Assembly: GCF_011320225.1 (NCBI RefSeq)
Contig: NZ_JAAOEN010000003.1
Location: forward strand, 552,470 to 616,469
Source of the DNA: Phytoactinopolyspora limicola
GTDB lineage: Bacteria; Actinomycetota; Actinomycetes; Jiangellales; Jiangellaceae
Length of the DNA: 64,000 bases
Reading direction: 5' to 3'
Shown here: positions 35,293 through 43,948 of the stretch, piece after piece
How positions within the stretch are numbered: the first letter of the stretch is position 1
Layout of the letters: each line of letters begins with the position of its first letter
Position numbers and translations under genes: made by a program
The notes under the pieces: model-generated
What the model saw: only the letters and a program-made list of their open reading frames with translations
What the model was told of the DNA's origin: nothing
Databases searched by the model: none

Positions 35293-35858
35293 TGCGACGC
35301 GACCAGCTAGAACACGCCATCCGCACCGCCTGCCAGATCATCGACCAACCCGAAGTGATCGTGGCCGGCTCCCAGGCAATCCTCGCCACCTTCGACGAGG
35401 AAGAGCTGCCTGCCGAGGCCACCATGTCAATCGAGGTCGATATCCTCCCGATCGCCAACACCAACACAGAGACGGCCCAGCTTGCCGACCTGATCGAAGG
35501 TGTCGCCGGCGAATTCTCCTCTTTCCAGGAACTGCACGGCTTCAGCATCGACGGCGTCGACCTCGACACCTCCGTCCTGCCCGACGGATGGCGCGAACGC
35601 CTCGTCAAGGTCCAAAACGCCAACACCGCCGCACCCGCCGGCCGGCCACGCTTCACCGGCTGGTGCGTGGACAAAGAAGACCTCTGTGCCGCCAAGCTAT
35701 GCGCGTTCCGCGAGAAGGACCGCAACTTCGTCGCCGCACTCCTCGAAGCCGGACTCGTCGACCGTGACCTTGTCGTAGCGCGTCTGGCCACGGTCCCCAA
35801 CACCCACACCTCAGCACGCGAACGAGCACTGTCATGGCTCAAACCCCAGCAAGCCTAA
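35292..35858 (+). CDS. AbiEii-like/DUF6036 nucleotidyltransferase-fold protein
   Basis: 188 aa: VIVAGSQAILATFDEEELPA, then EATMSIEVDILPI, with GSQ and EVD replacing the usual GS and DxD. A C-terminal helical part includes GWCVDKEDLCAAKLCAFREK. This is the pattern of AbiEii-related proteins that are toxins in abortive-infection pairs by transferring nucleotides to tRNA. It overlaps the upstream HTH gene by one base, consistent with a coupled module. Confidence 0.8.
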   Translation: MRRDQLEHAIRTACQIIDQPEVIVAGSQAILATFDEEELPAEATMSIEVDILPIANTNTETAQLADLIEGVAGEFSSFQELHGFSIDGVDLDTSVLPDGWRERLVKVQNANTAAPAGRPRFTGWCVDKEDLCAAKLCAFREKDRNFVAALLEAGLVDRDLVVARLATVPNTHTSARERALSWLKPQQA

Positions 35859-35908
35859 CGAAAGCGGGAGCCAACCAGACCAATCCGGGAAGCCGCCCTC
35901 CCTTGGTG

Positions 35909-35988
35909 TGCTCGAGCCGACGCATCGGGGTATGCATACCGCAGACTCTGGTTCCCGGCTACCCATACCCAGGCGAACCTGAGCGATG
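35909..35988 (+). repeat. Block homologous to 11046-11120
   Basis: Diverged direct repeat of the earlier block, again located between a module and a dispersed-repeat copy. Shared strings include ctcgagccg, gcagac and acccaggcgaacc. Confidence 0.6.
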
Positions 35989-36032
35989 ACAATTCACCCG
36001 AGCTTGTCGGTCCACCAAGCGCCTGCGTGGTG

Positions 36033-36157
36033 GTTCAAGTCGGCGATACACCGAACATTAGAGCATTCATGCAGGTCAGAGACCTACGGAGTGTCCGAGG
36101 GGGGACTTGACCACCTGCCACACGCGCACCATCCTCGACCGAACCGCCTGACCTGCG
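36033..36157 (+). repeat. Dispersed repeat, copy H
   Basis: Full-length copy: ggttcaagtcggcgatacac, gcattcatgcaggtcagaga, gagtgtccgaggggggactt, then cacacgcgcaccatcctcga and accgcctgacctgc. It encodes MQVRDLRSVRGGT followed by a TTG-started short second frame. Last copy seen in the window. Confidence 0.85.
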
Positions 36158-36358
36158 GCTTTCCGATCGGCCCTGCTAGGCGTGGCGGTCTCTTATGTCG
36201 CGATCGAGATCGCCCTTCATCCGCAGCGTGACAGAGTGACCGATCAGAGAGCCGACGATCGCGGCCGGGATACCCAGAGGATAATCGTCGCAGCGCAAGT
36301 CTGCGACGACCGGCGTGGTGTAGTCGAATTGTCTATCTGTAACGGCAGACTATTGACC

Positions 36359-37300
36359 GTGCCCACCGCGATGGAGAACGCGATCGAAGCGTTGTCAGAT
36401 CCCAACGTTTCGCTGCCCGACGCGCTTCGCAGGCTCCTCGTCGTCAGCCGTCGGATAGGTGCGGACGAACTCAGCCAGTGGCTGAGGGGTGAACTCAACG
36501 GTTATGCGAGCGATGCCGAGGTCCCGACATACCGTGCCGGGCGGCACCTGCCAATCAAGCTTCAGTACGACGGTCTAATGGGCGGATCAATATCGCGATC
36601 CCTAACCGCCGCCGAGTTGCCAGACCGACTTTCGAATGTCATGGAGGGCATGGCCTTCCGTGAACCAGTGGCCGAACTCGAAGCGCTGACTCGCGGCGAC
36701 GCGGACCCACAATTGACGCTACCTGTTGCGTGGATCGCCCTCTATCGGCAGCTAGCAGAGGAGGGCAAGGTGCCAAGCATGGAGATGATGATCCTGAACC
36801 ATGCGGGCGTGACCATGCCCCGTACCCACCTGACGGGGATCCTCGATCGGGTGAAGTCGACTGCTCTGGATCTCGCGCTGAGCCTCGAAGATGTTTCGCC
36901 GCAGGTTGGCGACACAGGTGGGCCCACAACCGCAGACGAGCCCCGCCTGGAACGCGAGGTCCAGGTCCACCTCACTCAGCTGTTCGCCAACGGGTCCACC
37001 ATCACGATCGGTGACCACGCGACCATTGCATCCGGTGAGAGTGCCACGGCGATTCGGGTCGATCCCGGCGATATCGACGGACTCCTTCGGGCGGCCACCA
37101 CATTCCTCCAGCCCGACGGAGTTGAGTCTCTCGCCGAGGCCCTCCGGACCGACGGCAATCAGCCCGCGGAGGCCACCCGCCGCTTCTTGGACCGGGTCAA
37201 AAATGGCGGATACTTGCTGGCGGGTGGCGTGGCCGGCAACGCAGCGTACGACGGCCTGGTGGCATTGCTAAAGCAGGCATTCCCGGGGGTCTTCTCCTAG
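36359..37300 (+). CDS. AbiTii-domain protein
   Basis: About 313 aa. The N-terminal domain reads ALSDPNVSLPDALRRLLVVS, RRIGADELSQWLRGELNGYA and YRAGRHLPIKLQ, the AbiTii module found in abortive-infection-type proteins. A middle helical region and a C-terminal helix (GGYLLAGGVAGNAAYDGLVA) follow. Start GTG at 36359 or ATG at 36371; the frame extends upstream into repeat-flanking DNA without a signal. It converges with a RES-domain gene, sharing the last 4 bases. Confidence 0.8.
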   Translation: MPTAMENAIEALSDPNVSLPDALRRLLVVSRRIGADELSQWLRGELNGYASDAEVPTYRAGRHLPIKLQYDGLMGGSISRSLTAAELPDRLSNVMEGMAFREPVAELEALTRGDADPQLTLPVAWIALYRQLAEEGKVPSMEMMILNHAGVTMPRTHLTGILDRVKSTALDLALSLEDVSPQVGDTGGPTTADEPRLEREVQVHLTQLFANGSTITIGDHATIASGESATAIRVDPGDIDGLLRAATTFLQPDGVESLAEALRTDGNQPAEATRRFLDRVKNGGYLLAGGVAGNAAYDGLVALLKQAFPGVFS

Positions 37301-38196
37301 GTATCGACGTCGCTGCGGCGGCGAGCACCGTACGGCTCGAACAGTTCACCCTCATACGCGCGCCGCACCCTCCACACTTGGACGTCATCGTGAGCAAGGG
37401 TAAACGTCGGTGGCTCGTCAGAGCCGATTGAGGCGAGCTGCGGGCTGAGGGGTCGCGTCCCGTCCAGGTTAAGTTCTTCGGCGGCTGCGCAGTCCTCGCC
37501 GTTGAAGAACAAGACGTAGGTCTTCTCATCAGTCTGTGCGCTGGGGAGCGCGATGCCGTCGATAATGGTCTCAGGCACGAGACGCAGATACTCGGTGATC
37601 ACCTGCGTCGGGGTGTACTCAATATGTTGGCGGCCATCGGGGATCACCGGTCTCGTTATCGCCGCGACGAATGACCGGCGGAATATGGCCATCCGAAGCT
37701 CGCCGTGTCGTTGCACGTCGAAGTAGCCCGGCATCGCCGGGGCACGAGTCAGGTCGAGCAGTCTCAACGGCCGGGTGTTGAGGAATCGGCCGATCATAGC
37801 GTACGGCTCCGGGCCGTGACCTGCAATCTCCGCGATCGCAGTCTGTGGGTCGGCGGAAGCGTAGAACATCGAGATGCCCGCGGGACTCATACGGTTGGCA
37901 GACGCCTTCCTCGAAGGCGCGGGGCGCAGTTCCTTGACGGTCGGCTCCAGAACACCCGGTCGATCCATGAGCCGCCCGCTATAGAACTCCGTGCGGGCGG
38001 ACACTTCGACGAGCAAACCCAGCTGCCCGTCGACGTAGTGCCGTAAGTTCGCTAGGAAGGCTCCGAGCCGTTGTGGCTCCTGACGTCGACGTGCCTGTAC
38101 CGTGCTGACCTGCGACGATCCTCCTCTGTGGCCCTGCGTACCAAGCATGGGCACGCACCCTAACGCGCCCTGGCCTGAACCGCAGCCCTTCCCCAA
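37297..38196 (-). CDS. RES-domain protein (putative NAD-degrading toxin)
   Basis: 299 aa. The core ANRMSPAGISMFYASADPQT, AIAEI carries the Arg, Glu and Ser positions that name the RES domain, plus the characteristic YTPTQVITEYLRL and DGIALPSAQ. RES toxins deplete NAD+. The usual Xre/antitoxin partner is not adjacent on the same strand; the convergent AbiTii gene is the only close neighbour. Residues before about 30 are low-complexity, so the true start may be inside (for example near 38148). Confidence 0.85.
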   Translation of the reverse strand: MGKGCGSGQGALGCVPMLGTQGHRGGSSQVSTVQARRRQEPQRLGAFLANLRHYVDGQLGLLVEVSARTEFYSGRLMDRPGVLEPTVKELRPAPSRKASANRMSPAGISMFYASADPQTAIAEIAGHGPEPYAMIGRFLNTRPLRLLDLTRAPAMPGYFDVQRHGELRMAIFRRSFVAAITRPVIPDGRQHIEYTPTQVITEYLRLVPETIIDGIALPSAQTDEKTYVLFFNGEDCAAAEELNLDGTRPLSPQLASIGSDEPPTFTLAHDDVQVWRVRRAYEGELFEPYGARRRSDVDT

Positions 38197-38281
38197 AGGA
38201 ACGTCAGACGCTACTCAACAGCATCGTCGAACTGCTACGGTTCTATCTATGATATGACAGTTTCAAACAGTGGAGGCCGTC

Positions 38282-38623
38282 ATGGCGACACCATTCGACA
38301 TCGACTCACAGCTGATCCAGGGAACACTCCGTGCAGCTGACCGGTTCATACTCAGGTGCAGAGCTCGCGCCGACTGGCCCGCTGGGGTGAAGTCGATCTA
38401 TGCTGTCCGCAGCCTATTCCTGCAATTTGCCCTCTCCGAATACTTGGCTGAGCGGGGAGATAGCTGGGATGAGCAGGCCTGGGAAGCAGCTGCCGAGACG
38501 GTAGTCGATTTCATGGACAATCCCGAGAACTGGACAGCGATCTTTCTTGATCGCGAACCCATTTCTGCAGCCGGCTACCTGCCAATACAACCTATGGACG
38601 ATCTAAGTATGCGCGTCAATTAG
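38282..38623 (+). CDS. Hypothetical 113-aa protein
   Basis: MATPFDIDSQLIQGTLRAAD then VKSIYAVRSLFLQFALSEYL and WEAAAETVVDFMDNPENWTA. An all-helical small protein with no recognised family. ATG preceded by ggagg at a good distance, and an AT-rich promoter-like stretch (atctatgatatgac) upstream, so expression is likely. It stands alone at the right edge of the toxin-rich region and could be an orphan antitoxin or regulator. Confidence 0.65.
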   Translation: MATPFDIDSQLIQGTLRAADRFILRCRARADWPAGVKSIYAVRSLFLQFALSEYLAERGDSWDEQAWEAAAETVVDFMDNPENWTAIFLDREPISAAGYLPIQPMDDLSMRVN

Positions 38624-39034
38624 AGCGACATGTCCCCTGAGACCCTTCACCAAGGCGCACTGAGAAAGCTTCTCCAACATTACGGACACCCTTCCGGACG
38701 GGTGAACAATTCGATACCTTGGGTAGAGATAAAGCGACAATCCGCACGAGCGGACAATTCTTGGACGTCCAATACATCATCTTCACTAATTCGACCCCGC
38801 CCACCTCGGCCTAATTAGCACCCATCACCTAGTTATCCTGTAACCAATTCTGACTCATTTCTCACTGCCGCTGTTATCACTTCGCGCGGGCTAGACTGAC
38901 GCATGAAGGTCCGATGTGCACTCCGCTCCTGCCGCATGATTCACGGGGCATCCGCTCCGGAAGTGGTCCCCTCGCGCATCGAGCCTCGAGATGTCAGCCT
39001 AGAACTAGACAATCCACCCGGAAGGAGTGGGGAA
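38624..39034. other. AT-richer intergenic stretch
   Basis: Lower in GC than its surroundings. An open frame from 38903 leads into the small CBS-like gene but has no ribosome-binding site. No IS or repeat recognised. Confidence 0.4.
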
Positions 39035-39325
39035 ATGGCGAAGCCGATTGCAGATGCGTCCCCCGTGATGCTGCCAGTTACCTCAACGATCAGCGAGTGC
39101 TTGCAGCTCATCGCCCAGGTCAGATCAGAACAGGTCTTCGTGGTCGATCAAGATGCCCGTAGGCTGGTTTGCTCTCTTCGCCAGACAGATCTGTTGGGGA
39201 TGTTGACCAGTGGCGCGCAGGCATATGAGAAGCTACTGCAGACTCTACCGCTCCGGCATTCCGTCAACCCCGGCGTCAACTGGGACACAAACGTGGACCA
39301 GCGTCGTGATGACAGCCCCCGTTGA
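39035..39325 (+). CDS. Small CBS-like protein
   Basis: 96 aa: MAKPIADASPVMLPVTSTIS, ECLQLIAQVRSEQVFVVDQD, ARRLVCSLRQTDLLGMLTSG. This is one CBS-type motif (strand-helix-strand-strand-helix); two usually pair to bind adenosine ligands, so it may dimerise or be a fragment. Strong ribosome-binding site (gaaggagtgggg) ahead of the ATG supports the start. No functional partner evident. Confidence 0.6.
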   Translation: MAKPIADASPVMLPVTSTISECLQLIAQVRSEQVFVVDQDARRLVCSLRQTDLLGMLTSGAQAYEKLLQTLPLRHSVNPGVNWDTNVDQRRDDSPR

Positions 39326-39424
39326 TAGCAAGATCTACCAACTGAACATAGGGCTGGGCATACGATACCGAACGACGTCGTGGCGCGACGGTAGTTCCGA
39401 ACAGGGTCACCGAAACTTCGTCGG

Positions 39425-40261
39425 CTAAGTAGAGGAAAGCGCAATGTAGTTCGGCTCTTCTAGCGGTTCGCTAATGTACGCATGCTCATCGGCTCTAGGT
39501 ACCGCAGCGATCAGTTTACGGGTGTACGGGTGGGCAGGCCTATCAGTCACATCCATTGCCGGCCCCTGCTCCACTACGTTCCCCTGAAGAAGAACAGCAG
39601 CGCGGTGAGACATGTGCCGGACGACGTCGATGTCGTGTGAGATGAATAGGTAGCTTAGTCCAAGACGCAATTGCAGATCTAGGAGTAGGTTAAGTATTTG
39701 AGCTTGCACTGAGAGATCGAGTGCACTCGTTGGCTCGTCACAAACTATCAGGCTCGGCCTCAGCACTAGCGCGCGCGCTATTGCAATACGCTGGCGCTGC
39801 CCCCCAGAGAACTCAGCCGGATACCGACTTGCGGCGTCGACCGGCATGCCGACCTGAGTTAACACCTCGCGAACACGCTCCGCCGCCTCACTCCGATGAA
39901 GCCGCTGTACGACACGGAGAGGTTCACCCAATGTCTGACCGATGTTTCGGGATGGGTTGAGCGAACTGTACGGATCTTGAAAAATGATTTGGATATCTCG
40001 ACCAATTTCCTGGCGTTGACGTTGAGAAACGTGAGTAATGTCACGGCCGCGAAAAAGAATATGCCCCTGCGCGGGCGCAACCAGGCCGACTATAGCGTTT
40101 CCAATGGTTGACTTTCCCGACCCTGACTCTCCTACAAGTCCCAACGTCTCTCCCTCATCAAGGTGAAGATCGACGTTCTTGACCACCTGCACCGCATCAT
40201 TCTTTCGTCGGCCAGGGTAGCTAACGGTGAGGTTAACGAGCCGTAGTAATTGCTCAGTCAT
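39425..40261 (-). CDS. Oligopeptide ABC transporter ATPase (DppF/OppF type)
   Basis: 278-aa ATPase: Walker A GLVGESGSGKSTIGN, Q-loop IQIIFQDPYSSLNPSR, signature FSGGQRQRIAIARAL, Walker B LIVCDEPTSALD, H-loop FISHDIDVVRHM, and the C-terminal oligopeptide signature HPYTRKLIAAVP. It should be the second ATPase of the importer at 56206-60819, which lacks one. It lies just downstream of a truncated rhamnosidase copy with a duplicated promoter region, which may drive it. Confidence 0.93.
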   Translation of the reverse strand: MTEQLLRLVNLTVSYPGRRKNDAVQVVKNVDLHLDEGETLGLVGESGSGKSTIGNAIVGLVAPAQGHILFRGRDITHVSQRQRQEIGRDIQIIFQDPYSSLNPSRNIGQTLGEPLRVVQRLHRSEAAERVREVLTQVGMPVDAASRYPAEFSGGQRQRIAIARALVLRPSLIVCDEPTSALDLSVQAQILNLLLDLQLRLGLSYLFISHDIDVVRHMSHRAAVLLQGNVVEQGPAMDVTDRPAHPYTRKLIAAVPRADEHAYISEPLEEPNYIALSST

Positions 40262-40294
40262 GGCCGCCTCCAGCATAAATCTAGGTATTTTAGG

Positions 40295-40978
40295 TCATCG
40301 AGGCATCCCCCCACGTGATGTGAGCGGTGGAGCGCGGCCCCGCAGTCCATTAAGCTGCCCGAGGGGTACGCCGCCGGATGCCGCAAGACCCACCAATAGG
40401 GCACTCGTCAAAGACCGGCAGTTGGCCATAGACTTGAGCTGCGGCTTGAATGAATCGCCGTCAACGATGTTGGTGAATCCTGGGGTTAGTTCTGCGTTGC
40501 CTACTCGTTTGCCGTTGATGGCGAGTTCGTATATGCCGTGGGCGGTGGCATAGAGGCGGGCTCGTTGTATGTTGTGGGGCAGGGTGCAGGTTGTGTGCAG
40601 GTACCATGCTGGGTGTCGTGGCGTCGAGGGTTCTCTTGTGGTGTGCGGTGGCTCGATCCATTGCGCCTCCCAGTCGTCGATGCTGAGCAGGCCCATTTCC
40701 CACCAGGCTGGCTGGGCCCAGTCGCTTTGCCCGAGATCAGTCCAGACTCGTACGGTCCAGTCGATCCGTTGCCCCGACCGAAGCGTTGGACCGTCGTACG
40801 GCACCAGTATCGAGGTGGCGGACTCCACCTGACCTGAATCCCATTCCCCTGCGCGTAACTGATAGGCGAGCTGACACCGAGCACCGTCCGGTAGGTGCCA
40901 CGACAGGCGTGGCTGGTGCATCATGAGCCCTAGCGGGTGATCCAGATGCTCCACTTTCAAGTGCGTCGGCGCGGTCAT
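40295..40978 (-). pseudogene. Alpha-L-rhamnosidase 5' fragment (duplicate)
   Basis: Encodes the first 171 or so residues of the GH78 enzyme at 61044-63728, apparently without a difference, then leaves homology at 40465 and runs on through unrelated residues (DGDSFKPQLKSMANCRSLTS) to a stop at 40295. Same start (MTAPTHLKVEHL) with ggagg upstream. It lacks the catalytic domain. Its presence between the promoter copy and the dppF-like gene shows a duplication followed by deletion. Confidence 0.9.
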
Positions 40979-41250
40979 TGACAACCTCCATTCGATCACT
41001 GGTGCCTCATCCGGATAACGAGCGATGCTGACAAGCCCGTGATTATCAGTCAACAGTCGATGGAGCTGCTGAACGCCCTGGTCACAGGGGTATGAGTTGG
41101 TTGCCTGGCTGTGGATCGGCCCGTGGGGTTAGTGTGGCTAATTGAACAGTGCTTTTCAACCTCCGTAATCTCGCAAGCTAGGCTTTGGTGAGGTTTTCGA
41201 TACATGTGTTTCGGTAACGGAAATGCCACTAAGGCCTGGTCAGGTACCAT
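40465..41250. repeat. Long direct repeat, left copy (at least 786 bp)
   Basis: Matches 63215-64000 at a constant offset of 22750 bases; no difference was seen in the stretches compared, and open frames in both copies translate identically. The right copy runs off the window, so the true length may be greater. It contains the rhamnosidase 5' end and its upstream region. Confidence 0.93.
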
Positions 41251-41498
41251 ATTGATCAGTCACGGCTTTGCAACGTTCCCCCTACCCATGGAGTTGTTAT
41301 CGAATAGAGGGGTCCCATGACACGACCTGGCCGCGGCCATGCCTGTGACAGCGGCTATGGCCACCTCCCCATAGGTGGCCACTTTGGGGCCTGGTTGATG
41401 GCCATCGTTTCCCCATGGACGGCCAGCTATCTGCCCGCTGGAGCCCATCCAGATCCGGTCGGCAAGAGTCGATCGGTGAAGAACAGTAGGGGGCGATC
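41251..41498. other. Possible IS21 left end
   Basis: Contains several ggccat/ggccac and ccataggtggccac strings, like the multiple terminal repeats of IS21 elements, immediately before an istA fragment. Confidence 0.4.
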
Positions 41499-41860
41499 AT
41501 GGAGATACTCGAGACCTACGACCTCACGGGCAGTTACCGTGCCGCAGCCGAGCTTGCTGGCCGTGACCATCACACTGTGGCCCGGTATGTGAAGATGCGG
41601 GCTGCCGGGCAGCCTCCCAATCAGCGGCGGCACCGCGCCCGCGCTATCGATGAGGTCCTCCCGAAGATCGAGGAGCTGGCGGTCCGCTTGCGATGGTAGA
41701 TTCCGCGCGGGCGTCGTGCACCGGCGTATCACCCCGATTGGTTTCGCCGGCGGCGAGCGCACCACCCGACGCACGGTCGCCCAGGCCAAGAATCAGCGCC
41801 GGCTCAGTCGGCGCCGCGTCTACCGGCCCTGGGTCACCGAGCCGGGACTGTGGCTGCAGC
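41499..41860 (+). pseudogene. IS21-type transposase (IstA) N-terminal remnant
   Basis: MEILETYDLTGSYRAAAELA, GRDHHTVARYVKMRAAG, then after a frameshift near 41699, FRAGVVHRRITPIGFAGGER, TTRRTVAQAKNQRRL and YRPWVTEPGLWLQ. These are the HTH and linker parts of IstA. The DDE core and istB are missing. Confidence 0.75.
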
Positions 41861-42124
41861 AGCTACGACGGATTGTTTTCGATCATGAAGCTCGAGCCAG
41901 ACCCGTCGGGGCCCTGAACCTGGCTGTTGTGACGACACCGCGCCGGAAACGGCATCCTTCTCCGCGGGACGCTTGTCAGCTTGAATTCGCAACATGGACG
42001 TATGCAGCCCATGGATAGAAGCTGACGAGTGGACTCCCGTTTCTCTGCTTGCCCATCGACGTGCGTTCACCCCTACGTTTCAGAAACCCGCAATCATTGG
42101 CCCTGTCGGACGTCGCTTGTGCCC

Positions 42125-43948
42125 ATGCTGAAGTCGGAGTTCACTCTCGCTGATACGAAGAGGTCGAACCGGCGCGGCCCAATTCGTTGGATATGGTCGC
42201 ACATGCGGCGGCATCTGCTCATCTTGGCGGTCTTCGTCATTGGCTCGGCAGTGACCGTGACCGTGAACTCGGCAGTGCCCCTCCTTACAGGCCGCGCGTT
42301 CGACGCCGTACTGGGCACCGGGCCTGACCGAGCTGGTGGTCTGGCCGTCGTCTCGCTAGCCTTGCTTGCCGCGGTCGTTGCGCGTGGCGGATTTGACCTC
42401 ACCGCCCGCCTGACCAGTCAGGTCCTCGCCAAGCGCCTCGAACGAGATGCACGCGACGAACTCTACTTAAACCTACTTGGCAAGAGCCACACGTTCCACA
42501 ATCGTCAACGGGTGGGCGACCTTATGGCTCGTGTTGCCAACGACATCCGCCAGTTGTCGCAGATGGTCAATCCAGGACTGGACCAGATCATAGACTCCAG
42601 CATGCAAGGCTTCATCGCGCTGCTGTTCATTGCAGCCATCGACCATCGCCTACTTCTGGTACCTACGCTCTTCTTAGCTATGTTCGTCCTCGCCCTGTGG
42701 CACTACATGCGTCAGCTCGGTCCGGTCTCTACGCGGATGAGAAGTCAGTTTGGAGATCTCAATGCTGGCCTCAACGAAGTGGTCCGCGGCATCGAGGTCG
42801 TGAAGGTCGCCGCGCAAGAGCCGCAAGAACGGCGCCGATTCGGTGAAAACGCTCGTCGCTATCGGGACTCGTTCGTACGCAATGGTCTCATTCAGGCTCG
42901 ATACTTGCCAACGCTCCTTCTCGCCGTCGCTCTGGCCGGCGCATTGTGGCATGGGCTGGTCCTGTACGACGCCGGCGCCCTGTCGCTCGGCGACGTCGTG
43001 GCATTTATGGGGCTCTTCTGGCTGCTGAGTGTCCCAACTATGGTGTCGCTGATCACTTACCCTGTGGTACAGCTTGGCATTGCCTCAGCCAGACGCATCC
43101 TGACCGTAATGAATACCGCCACCGAGCTCGATCACAATCCGGCCGGCCACCAGGCGCCGATGCGTGGCGAGATTGTATTCGAGAACGTGACATTCGGCTA
43201 CGACGATGGCGCCACGATTCTGAACAACGTAACGTTCGTTGCGAAGCCCGGTGAGACCGTAGCAATCGTTGGTGAGACCGGCGCCGGCAAAAGCACGCTG
43301 ACCAAACTACTTCCCCGAATCTACGATGTCCATTCTGGTCGAATCCTGGTCGATGGCGTTGATATTCGAGAATGGAACCTCGATTCGCTCAGATCGCAGA
43401 TCTCGACCATCGAGCAAGACGTCGTACTCTTCTCAAGATCAGTCGCGGAGAACATCGCGTTCAGTCTGGGCCAACGCGCTGATCGGTTCGACGTGGAGCA
43501 AGCTATCAAGGACGCACAAGCCCATGAGTTCATTAAAGAGCTAGACCATAATATTGACACCGTCCTCGGAGACCGGGGTGTCAACCTATCGGGCGGGCAA
43601 CGCCAGCGGCTCGCTATCGCCCGCGCGCTGATCACCAATCCAGCGGTGTTAGTCCTAGACGACTCCACCAGCGCCATCGACTCGGCGACTGAAGACCGGA
43701 TCCAGACGGCCATAAACCGCATGTCGGCTGGGCGAACAACGTTGCTCATCACCTACCGGCTCTCCCAGATTCGCCGGGCCGACAAGGTCGTTTTACTACG
43801 GCGAGGCCAGGTTGTCGATTGTGGTGGACATGACGAACTACTCCAGCGGTGCTCACTCTACAGACGACTCTTCGCGCGCTATAACGAGGTTAGGCTCTCC
43901 GTTGGAACCGGTAATACCAATGGACCTGACCAGAAACCGGTGGCCTAA
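42125..43948 (+). CDS. ABC exporter half-transporter, degenerate ATP site
   Basis: 607-aa half transporter with six TM helices (residues about 25-310) and an ATPase domain. Walker A GETGAGKSTL and signature LSGGQRQRLAIARAL are normal. The Walker B is VLVLDDSTSAID with Asp where the catalytic Glu should be, and the H-loop is LLITYRLSQI with Tyr for His. Together with the next gene this makes an asymmetric heterodimer with one catalytic and one degenerate site. Start ATG at 42125; an upstream ATG at 42029 has no ribosome-binding site. Overlaps the next gene (TAATG). Confidence 0.93.
   Translation: MLKSEFTLADTKRSNRRGPIRWIWSHMRRHLLILAVFVIGSAVTVTVNSAVPLLTGRAFDAVLGTGPDRAGGLAVVSLALLAAVVARGGFDLTARLTSQVLAKRLERDARDELYLNLLGKSHTFHNRQRVGDLMARVANDIRQLSQMVNPGLDQIIDSSMQGFIALLFIAAIDHRLLLVPTLFLAMFVLALWHYMRQLGPVSTRMRSQFGDLNAGLNEVVRGIEVVKVAAQEPQERRRFGENARRYRDSFVRNGLIQARYLPTLLLAVALAGALWHGLVLYDAGALSLGDVVAFMGLFWLLSVPTMVSLITYPVVQLGIASARRILTVMNTATELDHNPAGHQAPMRGEIVFENVTFGYDDGATILNNVTFVAKPGETVAIVGETGAGKSTLTKLLPRIYDVHSGRILVDGVDIREWNLDSLRSQISTIEQDVVLFSRSVAENIAFSLGQRADRFDVEQAIKDAQAHEFIKELDHNIDTVLGDRGVNLSGGQRQRLAIARALITNPAVLVLDDSTSAIDSATEDRIQTAINRMSAGRTTLLITYRLSQIRRADKVVLLRRGQVVDCGGHDELLQRCSLYRRLFARYNEVRLSVGTGNTNGPDQKPVA

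Noticed and set aside
36033..36060. tRNA T-arm-like ggttcaagtc before repeat copies
   Set aside because: No acceptor, D or anticodon stems can be folded around it, so no tRNA gene is called; it is mentioned only as a possible relic.
9151..36157. Integron attC array
   Set aside because: The repeats lack the R/L box arrangement of attC sites, are all nearly alike in sequence, and no IntI gene is present. A cassette-like array by another mechanism remains open.
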